Shown: positions 48,296-57,993, counted from the stretch's first letter. The stretch: 64,000 bases of DNA from Alphaproteobacteria bacterium (GCA_019245415.1 JAFARO010000004.1:1054001-1118000); one strand, 5' to 3'. Numbers and translations: made by a program. Notes: generated from the letters alone by a model not told the origin.

Positions 48296-50128
48296 ATGAA
48301 GAAGGTCCTTGGCGTCACGGGCGCCGTGCTGGCGCTCCTGCTGATCGCCGCGGGCGCATTCGTCTATGAACTGGTCTGGAAGCATCCGCTGCGTTTCAAC
48401 TGGATGCTCGACCGCCAGGCGGTGGCCTTCGTCGTCGATCGTCCGCAGGAATTGAGCGCCATCGGCTTCGTCGACGGGACCTGGTTCGACTTCCACAGCG
48501 GCAAGCTCGATTCCTATTCGCTCGTCGAGCGGCAGGAGAATTTCCGCCGCCTGCGCGACAACGAGGCGGAGATCCGCCGCTGGAACCGCGCGGACCTTGC
48601 GCCCCAAGAGCAGCTCTCCTACGACATCGTGCTGTGGAGCTACGACCGCACGCTGGCCGACGCGAAATATCCCTGGCTCGGCGCCGACGACAGCCTCTAT
48701 CCGGTCAACCCGGCATTCGGCATCCAGAAGAACCTGCCGAACTTCCTGCTCTCCACCCATCCGATCCGCAATGCGCGGCTGGCGCGGCACTATGTCGACC
48801 GGCTGCGCGCTCTGGGTGCCGTCCTGGATGCCGTGACCGCGGATGTCGCGCGTCAGGCGCTGCAGGGCGTCATCCCGCCCGACTTCATCGTGGACGGCAA
48901 TATCGCCCAGATCGGATCGTTGATCGCGCCGCCGCCCGACAAGAACGCGCTGGTCCGAAACCTCGCGGACAAGACGGCCAAAATCGGCATGGACGACGGC
49001 GAGCGCCGCGAGCTGATCGACGAGGCGACCGCGGCGGTGCGCGACGTGGTCTATCCCGCCTATCGCCGCATGATCGCGGAAGAACAGGCGTTGCGCCCGC
49101 GCGCCACCCATGACGCCGGGGTGTGGCGCCTCAAAGGCGGCGCCGAATACTACGCCGATCAGCTCAAGCAGCTGACAGCGAGCGACATGACGCCGGACGA
49201 AATCCACGCTTATGGCTTGAGCGAAGTCGCGCGCATCTCCGCCGAAGCGGATGCGGTGTTGAAGACCGTGGGGCTGGAGGACGGCACGGTGGGCGCGCGG
49301 CTCGACAAGCTCATGGCCGATCCGCGCTTCCTCTATGCGAACGACGACGCCGGCCGCGCGCGGATGCTGGCGCATTACAAGGAGCTGCTCGGCCATGTGC
49401 GCGCGCTGCTGCCGCGCTATTTCGCCAGCCTGCCGAGGGCCGAGCTCGACGTCCGCCGCGTGCCGCCGTTCTCCGAGAAGGGATCCGCCGGCGCTTACTA
49501 CGAGCCGCCCGCGCTCGACGGAAGCAAGCCCGGAATCTTCTTCGCCAATCTGCGCAACGTGGCGGAGACGCCGATGTGGGCGATGCCGACGCTGGCCTAT
49601 CACGAAGGCATCCCGGGCCATCATCTGCAGATCGCGACCGCGATGGAGATCCCGGGCCTGCCGCTCTTGCGCCGCTTCCAGTTCATTCCCGCCTTCTCCG
49701 AAGGCTGGGCGCTTTATGCCGAGCATCTGGCGAAAGACATCGGACTCTATCGCGGCGATCCCTATGGCGATCTGGGGCGGCTGCAGGCGGAACTCTTCCG
49801 TGCCGCGCGGCTGGTGGTCGATACCGGCATGCATGCCAAACACTGGTCGCGCGAACAGGCGATCGCGTACATGCAGTCGGTCACCGGCATGGCGCCGTCG
49901 GACGTCACCGCCGAGGTGGAGCGCTACGTCGTGTGGCCGGGGCAGGCCTGTGCCTACAAGATCGGCATGAAGACCATCCTGGATCTGCGCGAGAAGGCCA
50001 AGGCGAAGCTCGGCCCCCGATTCGACCTCAAGGGCTTCCACGCGCTGGTGCTGGAGAACGGGGCGATGCCGCTCTGGCTGCTGCAGGAAAACGTGGAGCG
50101 CTGGATTGCCGAAAGGCAGCGCCGTTAG
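48296..50128 (+). CDS. DUF885 family putative peptidase
   Basis: A 610-residue DUF885 protein with an N-terminal membrane or signal helix (VLALLLIAAGAFVYEL). The metallopeptidase-like HEGIPGHH motif is near residue 440, with EGWALYAEHL downstream as the possible third zinc ligand. DUF885 members are thought to be zinc carboxypeptidases or dipeptidases; activity here is inferred. Gene follows iorB by 16 bases, perhaps in the same transcript. Confidence 0.9.
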   Translation: MKKVLGVTGAVLALLLIAAGAFVYELVWKHPLRFNWMLDRQAVAFVVDRPQELSAIGFVDGTWFDFHSGKLDSYSLVERQENFRRLRDNEAEIRRWNRADLAPQEQLSYDIVLWSYDRTLADAKYPWLGADDSLYPVNPAFGIQKNLPNFLLSTHPIRNARLARHYVDRLRALGAVLDAVTADVARQALQGVIPPDFIVDGNIAQIGSLIAPPPDKNALVRNLADKTAKIGMDDGERRELIDEATAAVRDVVYPAYRRMIAEEQALRPRATHDAGVWRLKGGAEYYADQLKQLTASDMTPDEIHAYGLSEVARISAEADAVLKTVGLEDGTVGARLDKLMADPRFLYANDDAGRARMLAHYKELLGHVRALLPRYFASLPRAELDVRRVPPFSEKGSAGAYYEPPALDGSKPGIFFANLRNVAETPMWAMPTLAYHEGIPGHHLQIATAMEIPGLPLLRRFQFIPAFSEGWALYAEHLAKDIGLYRGDPYGDLGRLQAELFRAARLVVDTGMHAKHWSREQAIAYMQSVTGMAPSDVTAEVERYVVWPGQACAYKIGMKTILDLREKAKAKLGPRFDLKGFHALVLENGAMPLWLLQENVERWIAERQRR

Positions 50129-50211
50129 CCATATTTCCCGGCGGCCTGGCGCCTCCCTTGTGCCGTTGCGGGACGGCGCCTAGAATTTGCCGCCTTCCGT
50201 GGGGATGCACG

Positions 50212-51084
50212 ATGAAGACCGCCATGCTCTGCGCCGCGCTGCTCGCGGGCGCATGCCTCGCCGCTCCCGCGGGCGCCGATCCGCGCGGCCAGCAGGAGCG
50301 CGTCGCATACTTCCAGACCCACACCATCTTCCACTCGGGACTGCGCGACATCCACACCGTCGCCTTCACCTTCGACGACGGCCCGAACGCGAACACGAAT
50401 GCCGTGCTGGACGTGCTCAAGCAGTACAACGTCAAGGCCACGTTCTTCGTCGTCGGGCGCATGGCGCGGGCCCATCCCCAGATCCTGGCGCGCATCGCCG
50501 CCGAAGGGCATCTGCTCGCCAACCACAGCGCGACGCATCCGCTGCTGAACGGGACCTTCGACGCCCATCCCGAACGCCTGATCGAGCAGATCCGTCAAGT
50601 CAATGACGAGATCGCGCCACTGATGAAGCCGGGCGACAAGTTCTATTTCCGTGCTCCCTATGGCGCGTGGCGCTCGGCGCATGCGGAGATCCTCAATGAC
50701 GATCCGGTGCTGCGCAATTACATCGGCCCGATCTATTGGGACATCGGCGGCGACCTGTCGCGCACCGAGGACGGCTACATCCTGAGCTCCGCGGACTGGG
50801 ATTGCTGGCGCCACCATTGGAGTGCCGCCGCCTGCGCCAAGGGTTATCTGCGCGAGATCCGCCGCACCAATGGCGGCGTCGTGCTGATGCATTGCATCCA
50901 CAACCAATCCGCGGAACTCGTGGGCGACGTCATCCCCGCGCTGGTCGAAGAAGGCTACACGTTCGAGCGGCTGGACCAGGTGCCCGAGTACAAGCAGTAC
51001 GAGACGCCGCCGACCGCGCCCGTCGTCGCCAGCGCCGCGACCGGCAGCGCCGGCAACCTGTTCGACACCGCGATATTGAAATAG
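50212..51084 (+). CDS. Secreted polysaccharide deacetylase (NodB domain)
   Basis: A 290-residue protein with a signal peptide (LCAALLAGACLAAPAGA). NodB motifs are in order: TFDDGPN (metal and base), NHSATHP (metal histidines), FRAPYG (substrate) and VVLMHCIH (last motif). It removes acyl groups from a glycan such as peptidoglycan or chitin-like material; substrate not fixed. The ATG at 50212 follows GGGGA. A separate small gap divides it from the DUF885 gene. Confidence 0.93.
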   Translation: MKTAMLCAALLAGACLAAPAGADPRGQQERVAYFQTHTIFHSGLRDIHTVAFTFDDGPNANTNAVLDVLKQYNVKATFFVVGRMARAHPQILARIAAEGHLLANHSATHPLLNGTFDAHPERLIEQIRQVNDEIAPLMKPGDKFYFRAPYGAWRSAHAEILNDDPVLRNYIGPIYWDIGGDLSRTEDGYILSSADWDCWRHHWSAAACAKGYLREIRRTNGGVVLMHCIHNQSAELVGDVIPALVEEGYTFERLDQVPEYKQYETPPTAPVVASAATGSAGNLFDTAILK

Positions 51085-51196
51085 CCAGCGCTAGACGCAG
51101 ACGCGTCAGTGCGCGGCCGCGTGCGTTTGCATTCCGCCCATGGTCATTTAAGCGTGCATCGCCTATCATGCTGCGGGCTATCAGTCGCGGGGTGTG

Positions 51197-52327
51197 ATGC
51201 GCGCGCATTTCATGTTCGGTTGGTGTTCGCTTGTATTGCTCGCCGCGACGCCGGCGGCCGCGAAATTCACGACTTTGCACAGCTTCTCGACCCAGAACGG
51301 CGACGGCCTTCACCCGATGGCGGGGCTTCTGGCGATGCAGGGCACCTACTACGGCGCGACCTCCGACGGCGGCGCCAACGGCTACGGCACGGTCTTCACG
51401 ATCACGCCCAACGGCAGCTATGCGATCATCTATTCGTTCCAGGGAGGCGACGGACATTATCCCTGGTCGAACCTGGTCGCGGACGCGGCCGGCAATCTCT
51501 ACGGCACGACGCAACATGGCGGTCAGGGCGACAACGGTACGGTGTTCAAGATCACGCCGAGCGGCAAGATGAAGCTGGTGCACGATTTCAGCGTCCCGGG
51601 CGACGGGGTGGCGCCTGCGGGAACCGTGACGATGGATCTCGCCGGCAACTTCTACGGCACGACCCTGGGCGGCGGCACCTACGGCCGGGGCACCATCTTC
51701 AAGATCGCGACCGACGGAACCGAGACCGTGCTTTGGTCCTTCGGGCGCAACAACAAGGACGGTATCGGCCCCTGGGGCGTGACCGTCGACAAACAGGGAA
51801 ATCTGTACGGCACGACCTTCCAGGGCGGCATCCTGGAACGCGGAATCGTCTTCGAGTTCACCGCCCAGGGCAAGGAGAAGGTGCTCTATAATTTCGACGT
51901 CGCCAATGGCGACGGTGTTGCTCCTACGGATGCGCCGATCCGCGACAATGACGGCAATCTCTTCGGCACGGCCAGTTCGGGCGGCGGCGGCAACAATGGC
52001 GGTGCGGTGTTCAAGCTCGACCGCAAAGGCATCGAGACGACTCTTCACGCTTTTTCGAACGATGACGGTTGCGAGCCGGCCGGGCCGCTCTCCGCGGACA
52101 AGGCCGGCAATCTCTACGGCACCACTTTCGCCTGCGGCGCGCACGGCTACGGCACGGTGTTCAAGATCGCCCCGGACGGCACCTTCACCAAGCTCTACGA
52201 TTTTGAAGGGCTCGGCGATAGCGGCCACTCGGAGAGTGGGGTGACCCTGGACAAGCGCGGCCGCATCTTCGGCACCGCTGGCGGCGAGCCCGACGGCGAC
52301 GGCTCGGTGTTCGAACTGGTGCCTTAG
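51197..52327 (+). CDS. Secreted GloVer-repeat (TIGR03803) protein, copy 1
   Basis: A 376-residue protein with a signal peptide (VLLAATPAAAK). The mature part is a run of about seven repeats each with the pattern (N)LYGTT-x-GG-x-GTVFKI, for example AGNLYGTTQHGG and GTVFKITPSGK, then DFSV, followed by GNFYGTT, GNLYGTT and so on. This is the choice-of-anchor tandem repeat called GloVer. No anchor is visible at the C-terminus. Paralogue of the gene at 54621. ATG at 51197 is chosen over the GTG at 51194. Confidence 0.9.
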   Translation: MRAHFMFGWCSLVLLAATPAAAKFTTLHSFSTQNGDGLHPMAGLLAMQGTYYGATSDGGANGYGTVFTITPNGSYAIIYSFQGGDGHYPWSNLVADAAGNLYGTTQHGGQGDNGTVFKITPSGKMKLVHDFSVPGDGVAPAGTVTMDLAGNFYGTTLGGGTYGRGTIFKIATDGTETVLWSFGRNNKDGIGPWGVTVDKQGNLYGTTFQGGILERGIVFEFTAQGKEKVLYNFDVANGDGVAPTDAPIRDNDGNLFGTASSGGGGNNGGAVFKLDRKGIETTLHAFSNDDGCEPAGPLSADKAGNLYGTTFACGAHGYGTVFKIAPDGTFTKLYDFEGLGDSGHSESGVTLDKRGRIFGTAGGEPDGDGSVFELVP

Positions 52328-52336
52328 CCGTCTTCG

Positions 52337-53563
52337 TTATTGCGGCACATAGGCCTGTAGTTGGGTGCCTTCGTCGACCATCAGAGCGCCGTCGCCCGCG
52401 GTGAGCTCCGGAGCGGCGAAACAACTCGGGCTGCAGCTCAGCGACACGGTGATCGTGTTCAGCAGCGCACCGGTGTTGGCATCCAGCACGGCGATCTGCG
52501 CGCCGCCCAAGCCCACGAAGACCAATCCGTTGATCACAATCGGCGCGGTGATGAACGTTGCGCCATTGCCGAGCTTGTAGGTCCACACACGTTCTCGGGA
52601 CGAGACCAGCCAGCTCGACATCGTGTCGAGCGCATCGCCATAGATGGTGAGCGCGCGGTCCGCGCCGGTATTGTCGGTGTAGAGAGCCGGAGAAATGCCC
52701 CAGTACTGATGGAGCGTGCCCTTGTTCTTGCCCGTCGCGGCATCACGGATCGACAGCGTCGTCGGCAGGACGACGTCCTGAATGAAGATGTTGCCGTCGA
52801 GGTAGATCGGCGCGAGCCCGCCGCCGCCATGGCAGCCGCGGGAACGAATGTACCAGTCCCTCACGCCGGTCACCGCGTCGAAGCGGTAGTAGTTGCAGGG
52901 CGGCGCGGTGTAGACGCCGCCCCCGCCATAGGCGGGGGAGCCATCGCCGCCATAGTTGAGCTTTCCCGACCAGAGAACCGCCCCGCTCAGCTCGTCGAGC
53001 CCGTAAATGGAGCTGTATTTTTGGTTGCCGTCGGAGCTGAGGAAAACTTCGCCGTTGCCGACGATGGGATCGATGTTGCTGAAGGGCTGTTTCGGCGGGC
53101 TCACCTCCCATTTGGTCTTGCCGTTCGAGGCCGAGAGCGCATAGACCTTGTTCGATTGGTCGACCACGAAGACCATGCCGTTGTCGTAGGCAGGGGCGCT
53201 GAAACCGTCGCCGACATGCTTCTTGAACTTCTTGAACCAGAGTTCGCGGCCGTCGGAAAGACGGAAGGCATGCAGGATGTCGCCGGGCGTGCCGGCTTGG
53301 ACCCGCTGGATGACGAACACCGTTCCGTTGGCGACGATGGAGTCCATGAAATAGTCCGGACCGATGATATGCGAGGTCCACAAGGGCGTGAGGTTGGCCG
53401 AGAAACCGCCGCTGAATACGATGCTGTTGGTGTGGGCGGCGTTCAGGCGAAACGCGACGCTGTCGTCGGCCGCGGAACCGCTGGAGCGCAGGCCCGCATT
53501 CGCAGGAGAGAGTGCAAACACTACCGCGGCAGCGAGCGGCACGAGAACGTTCTTGAACAACAT
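52337..53563 (-). CDS. Secreted PQQ-like beta-propeller protein
   Basis: A 408-residue protein with a signal peptide (AAAVVFALSPANAG). Propeller strands repeat as GTVFVIQRV, LHAFRLSDGRELW, MVFVVDQSNKVYALSASNGKTKWE and LVFVGLGGAQIAVLDANTGAL, as in PQQ-binding-like repeats. Cysteines at CNYY, GCHGGG and SCSPSC may form disulfides. It converges on GloVer copy 1 with only 9 bases between the stops. Function unknown. Confidence 0.88.
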   Translation of the reverse strand: MLFKNVLVPLAAAVVFALSPANAGLRSSGSAADDSVAFRLNAAHTNSIVFSGGFSANLTPLWTSHIIGPDYFMDSIVANGTVFVIQRVQAGTPGDILHAFRLSDGRELWFKKFKKHVGDGFSAPAYDNGMVFVVDQSNKVYALSASNGKTKWEVSPPKQPFSNIDPIVGNGEVFLSSDGNQKYSSIYGLDELSGAVLWSGKLNYGGDGSPAYGGGGVYTAPPCNYYRFDAVTGVRDWYIRSRGCHGGGGLAPIYLDGNIFIQDVVLPTTLSIRDAATGKNKGTLHQYWGISPALYTDNTGADRALTIYGDALDTMSSWLVSSRERVWTYKLGNGATFITAPIVINGLVFVGLGGAQIAVLDANTGALLNTITVSLSCSPSCFAAPELTAGDGALMVDEGTQLQAYVPQ

Positions 53564-53823
53564 GACATCACCCCAGCCGGCGCAGGATCATCCGGCGCGG
53601 GCTGCGGTGTCAATTGCATCGGCCCGCCATCCAATACGCGGCTCTCTCAAACCGGCAGATTTGTCCGCCTGTCCCGCCCATGGGCGCAGATAGAAAATGG
53701 GAATGTCGTGATGCCGTCTCGTAGTCGCCGGTCGGCCTATAGCCCGAAACCATTGTCCATCCCGAGCGTCAAACCGGGGGGTTCTCACGGAACTCAGAAC
53801 TTCCGAGTCAAATCGACAGCGTT

Positions 53824-53913
53824 TGGCGGATGGGGTGGGATTCGAACCCACGAGACCCTTGCGGGCCTGCCGGTTTTCAAGACCGGTGCCTTCAACCGCT
53901 CGGCCACCCATCC
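53824..53913 (-). tRNA. tRNA-Ser (anticodon TGA)
   Basis: A 90-base class II tRNA. Acceptor GGATGGG pairs with CCCATCC, followed by G and encoded CCA. The anticodon loop TCTTGAAAA gives TGA, and a variable arm with CAGGCCCGCAAGGGTCT is of the length expected for serine tRNAs. T-loop GTTCGAATCC. It lies between the propeller gene and the broken CPBP-like gene. Confidence 0.97.
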
Positions 53914-53999
53914 CGGTCGCTGCTTCAATTACTGAGCTTGGTAGACGAAGGCAACCCGCAAGCGATAGCGACCGCCTAGCCACCGCGGCTAGCCAATCA

Positions 54000-54347
54000 T
54001 CGCGTCCCGGAACCGTGTCCATGACCTCGTGGCTGATGTAGGGCGCCCACAAGGTGCGTGCGCGAAGGCGAATCCAACACCAGGAGATACCGATGCTCGC
54101 GATCAGCACGCGCAGACCAACCGGGTACTGTGCATGTTGCGCGGCCGCGATCGCGAGGCCGCTCCGAGCAAACCATAAGCAATCGCATGTCGCCCACGCG
54201 TTAGCGCAATTGGCTCCAAGAGATTTGCCTGCGACAGGATCAGCCACAGCAAGGCGCAGACGATTGCCGGCAAGTGGAATAGAGCAGCAGGTGCGGAAGG
54301 ATTTTGCCGACAAAGCCGATGTAGGCTCGTTCACCGAGCCAAGCCAT
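54000..54347 (-). pseudogene. Broken CPBP-type membrane protease gene
   Basis: From an ATG at 54347 (MAWLGERAYIGFVGKIL) the minus-strand reading has to change frame at least twice to continue, giving HLPAIVCALLWLILSQANLLE and later AIAAAQHAQYPVGLRVLIA, then LRARTLWAPYISHEVMD. The last two resemble motifs 2 (FxxxH) and 3 (HxxxN/D) of CPBP intramembrane proteases. The first motif (EExxxR) is not seen. The gene is therefore probably dead. It adjoins tRNA-Ser. Confidence 0.35.
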
Positions 54348-54620
54348 TCACTGTACCAGAACCCATTTCTCCGGCCACCAATCCGCGCCGTTCATTTTGC
54401 GTCCCGTGCGAAGGTGTCGGCCGGGGCATCGGTGCCGACGCACACTTCGAGGCCAAGGGAATGGCAGCTCCCAGAGGGCCGCATGGACTCCAACTAGTGG
54501 GCCTCTTTCAACCGGGCTGGAGGTTTCAAGTTCGAACTTGCCGACGTATCAATGTCTGCCTTTGAAGAATCTGCGGCGTCGGGGTAATGTTGTTTCCCTG
54601 TGCGGCTTAGGGGGCGGCTA
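54348..54620. other. Spacer before GloVer copy 2
   Basis: A 273-base stretch without convincing gene. CAAGTTCGAACTTG (54527-54540) is a small palindrome resembling a tRNA T-arm but without the rest of a tRNA. Composition is lower in GC than the flanking genes. No promoter could be fixed. Confidence 0.4.
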
Positions 54621-55772
54621 ATGTTGGCATTGGGAATGCGCGCCTTTGCGGGCTTTGGGCTTATTGCTGTCTCTTGGCTTGCGGTCGGAGGCGCGGCTGC
54701 AAAGGACACAATCCTCTACACATTCAAAGGCGGCAAGGATGGCGGGCAGCCCTATGGCAATTTGCTCCGCGATGCGAACGGAAATCTCTTCGGCACGACC
54801 TATTCCGGCGGCCGCTACAATTTCGGCACCGTGTACAAACTGGCGCCGGACGGCACGGAGACGGTGCTCTGGCACTTCGGACTCTCCGACGGCGCCTATC
54901 CCCGCGCGGGAATGATCGCCGACGCGCAGGGCGATTTCTACGGCACCACCACCGGTGGCGGTGCGGATTTCGACGGCACGGTGTTCGAGCTGAAGTCCAA
55001 CGGCCACCGGGTCGTGCTGTGGCAATTCACCGGCGGCACCGATGGCCGCGTACCGGAGACCGCTTTGGTCCGCGACGACCAGGGCAACCTCTATGGCACG
55101 ACATCCACCGGTGGCGGCGACGGCAACGGCAGCGGCGTCGTTTTCGAGGTGGCGTCGAGCGGACAGTTCAGCGTGCTTTATACCTTTACCGGCGGCGCGG
55201 ACGGCGGCAACCCGTATGGAAGGCTGTTGCGCGATTCAAACGGCAATCTCTTCGGAACAACTTTTACCGGCGGCGCCAACGGGTTGGGGACGGTGTTCGA
55301 GTTGACCTCGGACGGCCAGGAATCCGTCCTGCATTCCTTCGATGCAAGCGAAGGCGCCCAACCTTTGGCCGGGCTGATCGTCGATGGCAAAGGCAATTTC
55401 ATCGGCTCTGCTTCGACTGACGGCGCGACCGGTCACGGCAGCATCTTCAAGCTCGCGCCTTCCGGTGACTTTAGCGTATTGTGGGCATGCCAAGGGGGGC
55501 TTGGAGGCTCGAGCCCCACCTCGGACCTCATCCAGGACGCGAGCGGCAAGTTCTATGGCACGACTCGGCTCGGCGGAAAGCCGGACGTGAACGGCGGCGT
55601 GGTATTCAAGCTGACGCCGTCGGGAAAGCAGACGGTGCTGCACCGCTTCGGCGGCGGAAAAGACGGCATGTCACCGCACGGCGTGATCATGGACGATGCC
55701 GGCAATCTGTATGGCGTGACGGATGCGGGCGGCAAGTTCGGTGCCGGTGTGGTCTACGAGGTCACGCCATAG
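54621..55772 (+). CDS. Secreted GloVer-repeat (TIGR03803) protein, copy 2
   Basis: A 383-residue protein, paralogue of the gene at 51197. The signal peptide is GFGLIAVSWLAVGGAAA. About eight repeats follow the pattern GNLFGTTYSGGRYNFGTVYKL, with LYTFKGGKDGG-type spacers. One repeat has lost its TT (GNFIGSASTDG), so the array is drifting. The ATG at 54621 has GGGGGCGG just upstream; a GTG at 54600 is an alternative. Confidence 0.9.
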   Translation: MLALGMRAFAGFGLIAVSWLAVGGAAAKDTILYTFKGGKDGGQPYGNLLRDANGNLFGTTYSGGRYNFGTVYKLAPDGTETVLWHFGLSDGAYPRAGMIADAQGDFYGTTTGGGADFDGTVFELKSNGHRVVLWQFTGGTDGRVPETALVRDDQGNLYGTTSTGGGDGNGSGVVFEVASSGQFSVLYTFTGGADGGNPYGRLLRDSNGNLFGTTFTGGANGLGTVFELTSDGQESVLHSFDASEGAQPLAGLIVDGKGNFIGSASTDGATGHGSIFKLAPSGDFSVLWACQGGLGGSSPTSDLIQDASGKFYGTTRLGGKPDVNGGVVFKLTPSGKQTVLHRFGGGKDGMSPHGVIMDDAGNLYGVTDAGGKFGAGVVYEVTP

Positions 55773-55867
55773 GGGGGCCGGCCGCAACGCGAGCAAGCCC
55801 ACTGACAAGCACGGTATTGCCCGTGTACAGTGATTTTCGGGGGGACGACATTTAAGGGATGCCGTCC

Positions 55868-56929
55868 ATGAAGCGGTTTGCGGTCGCGGCTGCGCTGTCA
55901 TGTTTCGTCCTACCGGTCCTGGCCGAGACGGGTAGCGACGCCGATCTCGCCTGGACCGCCGGTGTTTCCAATATGGAGCTCAAGGCCGTCGACGATTCGC
56001 AGATGACGCTGTCGCCGATGGAGGGCCGCATCGTGCTCGAATTCACGCCGCGCGGCGGTACGGCGCAGAAGACCTTCTTCAGCTTCATGAGCGACAAGAT
56101 GGGCACGATCGCGGAGGACGAGGGCAGCACCCGGCCCAGCGGCTTTTTCCGGCTTAGCGATGTCGGCCTGGAGATGCAGTACGAGGACGGCCGCACCGCC
56201 TCGCTCTTCGCCAATGTGGCCGGCGGACTGACCATGACGCGCCAGGGGACGAACGGGCAGTCGGTCTGCGTCTCCTGGTTCCCCAAGGAGCATGTTTTCA
56301 GCGCGGCGGAGCGCCAGGCAGCGGTCGCGGCCTACGCCCAGAGCCTGGGAATCGCGCAGCATGCCGAGCGTAAGGGACGGCACCGCAAGCCCGCGCCCGC
56401 AGTCGCGAGCATCTGCTCGCCGGCGATCAAGGCGCCGCCGCCGCGTTCCGCGCCCGCGCGCCGGGCCGAGACTCCCGCGCCGCCGCCGCCCCCGGTTGCA
56501 TCGGCGGCGCCGGCATCGGCACCGCCAGGCGCGGGAGCGGCGCCCGTGGCTGCGCCGACGGTGCCGGTGACGACATCGCCGGCGACCGCTGCGCCCCCAA
56601 CTCCGCAAGTCGTGGCCATGGGAAGCGGCGCGTCGCAGTGTCTGTCGGTCGAGATCGAGGGCGCCTATGTCGGCTTCCGCAATCGCTGCGGCAACGACGT
56701 GCAGTTCGCGTATTGCGTGGAGAAGGGAAGCGACTCGGCGTCCACCTGCGGCACGGGGTCGAAATCGGGTTCGGTGTCGGGCGGCGGCTTCGCCGGCCTG
56801 GTGGCGGGAGGAACGGCAGTCGAGCAGGACATCCGCTGGGTCGGCTGCAGCGGCGCACCGGGGGAGGTCGCGCCGCAGCTGGATAACGCCGACCATCCCG
56901 CGGGCAAATGCGTGAAGCGGATTCCTTGA
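55868..56929 (+). CDS. Secreted protein with Pro/Ala-rich linker, unknown function
   Basis: A 353-residue protein with a signal peptide (KRFAVAAALSCFVLPVLAE). The first mature domain (about residues 20-135) is beta-rich (MTLSPMEGRIVLEFTPRGG). It is followed by a long linker of Pro, Ala, Val and Thr (PAPPPPPVASAAPASAPPG). The end domain has four or more cysteines (SQCLSVE, NRCGNDV, AYCVEKG, STCGTG) and looks like a small secreted Cys-rich fold. I chose the ATG at 55868; one at 55859 is in frame. Family not recognised. Confidence 0.75.
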   Translation: MKRFAVAAALSCFVLPVLAETGSDADLAWTAGVSNMELKAVDDSQMTLSPMEGRIVLEFTPRGGTAQKTFFSFMSDKMGTIAEDEGSTRPSGFFRLSDVGLEMQYEDGRTASLFANVAGGLTMTRQGTNGQSVCVSWFPKEHVFSAAERQAAVAAYAQSLGIAQHAERKGRHRKPAPAVASICSPAIKAPPPRSAPARRAETPAPPPPPVASAAPASAPPGAGAAPVAAPTVPVTTSPATAAPPTPQVVAMGSGASQCLSVEIEGAYVGFRNRCGNDVQFAYCVEKGSDSASTCGTGSKSGSVSGGGFAGLVAGGTAVEQDIRWVGCSGAPGEVAPQLDNADHPAGKCVKRIP

Positions 56930-57026
56930 AGCCTTGTCACCGTGTTCGGATGGCCGCGCGGATCATTGAGCCTGCCGCGCGGTTCGCGTATTTTCCCCGG
57001 CGATCGAACTCATCCGATGCCGGGGC

Positions 57027-57962
57027 ATGAGCGTAGCTGGACGACTTGCGCTGTTGGTCTTGCTTGCGGGATTCGCCGCAGGCTGTGCCGTCCAGCGCGG
57101 CGCCGGCATCGTCGAACCCTCGAACCAGGGTGGTGGCGGGGGCGGCGTCTACAAGGTCGGCAATCCCTATCAGATCGACGGCACCTGGTATTACCCGCGC
57201 GAGCAGCCGGACTATGACGAGACCGGCATCGCCTCCTGGTATGGGCCGGATTTCTACGGCCACCAGACCGCCAACGGAGAGGTCTACAACGCGGGCGACC
57301 TGACGGCCGCGCACCGCACCTTGCCGATGCCGGTCAATGTGCGCGTCACCAATCTCGACAACGGCCGCTCCATCGTGCTGCGGGTGAACGACCGCGGTCC
57401 CTATGCCAAGGGGCGGATCATCGACGTCTCGGAGCAGGCGGCGAAGCTGCTGGGCTTCTATGGCCGCGGCACGGCGCGGGTGCGCGTGACCTTCGTCTCG
57501 CGCGCGACCATGCCGAACGGCGCGCCGGCGCCGGACGAGACACCGATCCAGGTGGCGACGGCGGTACCCGCGGCGCCGACGCAGAGGGTCATCACGGAGC
57601 CTCTCGCGGCGGTGCCGGATGCCCCGGTGGCGCCGCCGGTCCGGGTCGCTGTGTTGCCCGCGCCGGCGCCGGACCCGATTCCGGCCGATGCCGGGCCACC
57701 CACCGGCGTGGTGAGCCAAGTTGCGGTTCCGGCGACGACACATCTCTATGTCCAGGTCGGCGCCTTCGGCTCCTATGAGAATGCCATGCGCCTGCGCGAG
57801 GAATTGGGCGGCGATCTGCGGATCTCCACGGTCAAGAAGGACGGCAAGACACTTTACCGGGTGCGCACAGGACCGATGGACCGCACCGAAGACGCAGATG
57901 CCGCGTTGGCGCGGCTGAGCGGACTTGGTAGTAACGACGCACATATCGTCGTCGACCAATAA
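57027..57962 (+). CDS. rlpA: Septal ring lytic transglycosylase RlpA
   Basis: A 311-residue lipoprotein (lipobox GFAAGC). The double-psi beta-barrel domain reads GIASWYGPDFYGHQTANGEVYN and VRVNDRGPYAKGRIIDVS, with the catalytic Asp in NDRGP. A Pro/Ala linker leads to a C-terminal SPOR domain (LYVQVGAFGSYENAMRL, YRVRTGPM) that binds denuded glycan at the division septum. RlpA cleaves such glycan strands in some species. It starts the rlpA-dacC-tmk-holB-tatD-MBL run. Confidence 0.95.
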   Translation: MSVAGRLALLVLLAGFAAGCAVQRGAGIVEPSNQGGGGGGVYKVGNPYQIDGTWYYPREQPDYDETGIASWYGPDFYGHQTANGEVYNAGDLTAAHRTLPMPVNVRVTNLDNGRSIVLRVNDRGPYAKGRIIDVSEQAAKLLGFYGRGTARVRVTFVSRATMPNGAPAPDETPIQVATAVPAAPTQRVITEPLAAVPDAPVAPPVRVAVLPAPAPDPIPADAGPPTGVVSQVAVPATTHLYVQVGAFGSYENAMRLREELGGDLRISTVKKDGKTLYRVRTGPMDRTEDADAALARLSGLGSNDAHIVVDQ

Positions 57963-57993
57963 GGCCGGCGCCGACCTTTAGCGGAGTTCCGGC

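Noticed and set aside
54527-54540. tRNA remnant (T-arm-like CAAGTTCGAACTTG)
   Set aside because: The loop has six instead of seven bases and no acceptor, D-arm or anticodon stem could be found around it.
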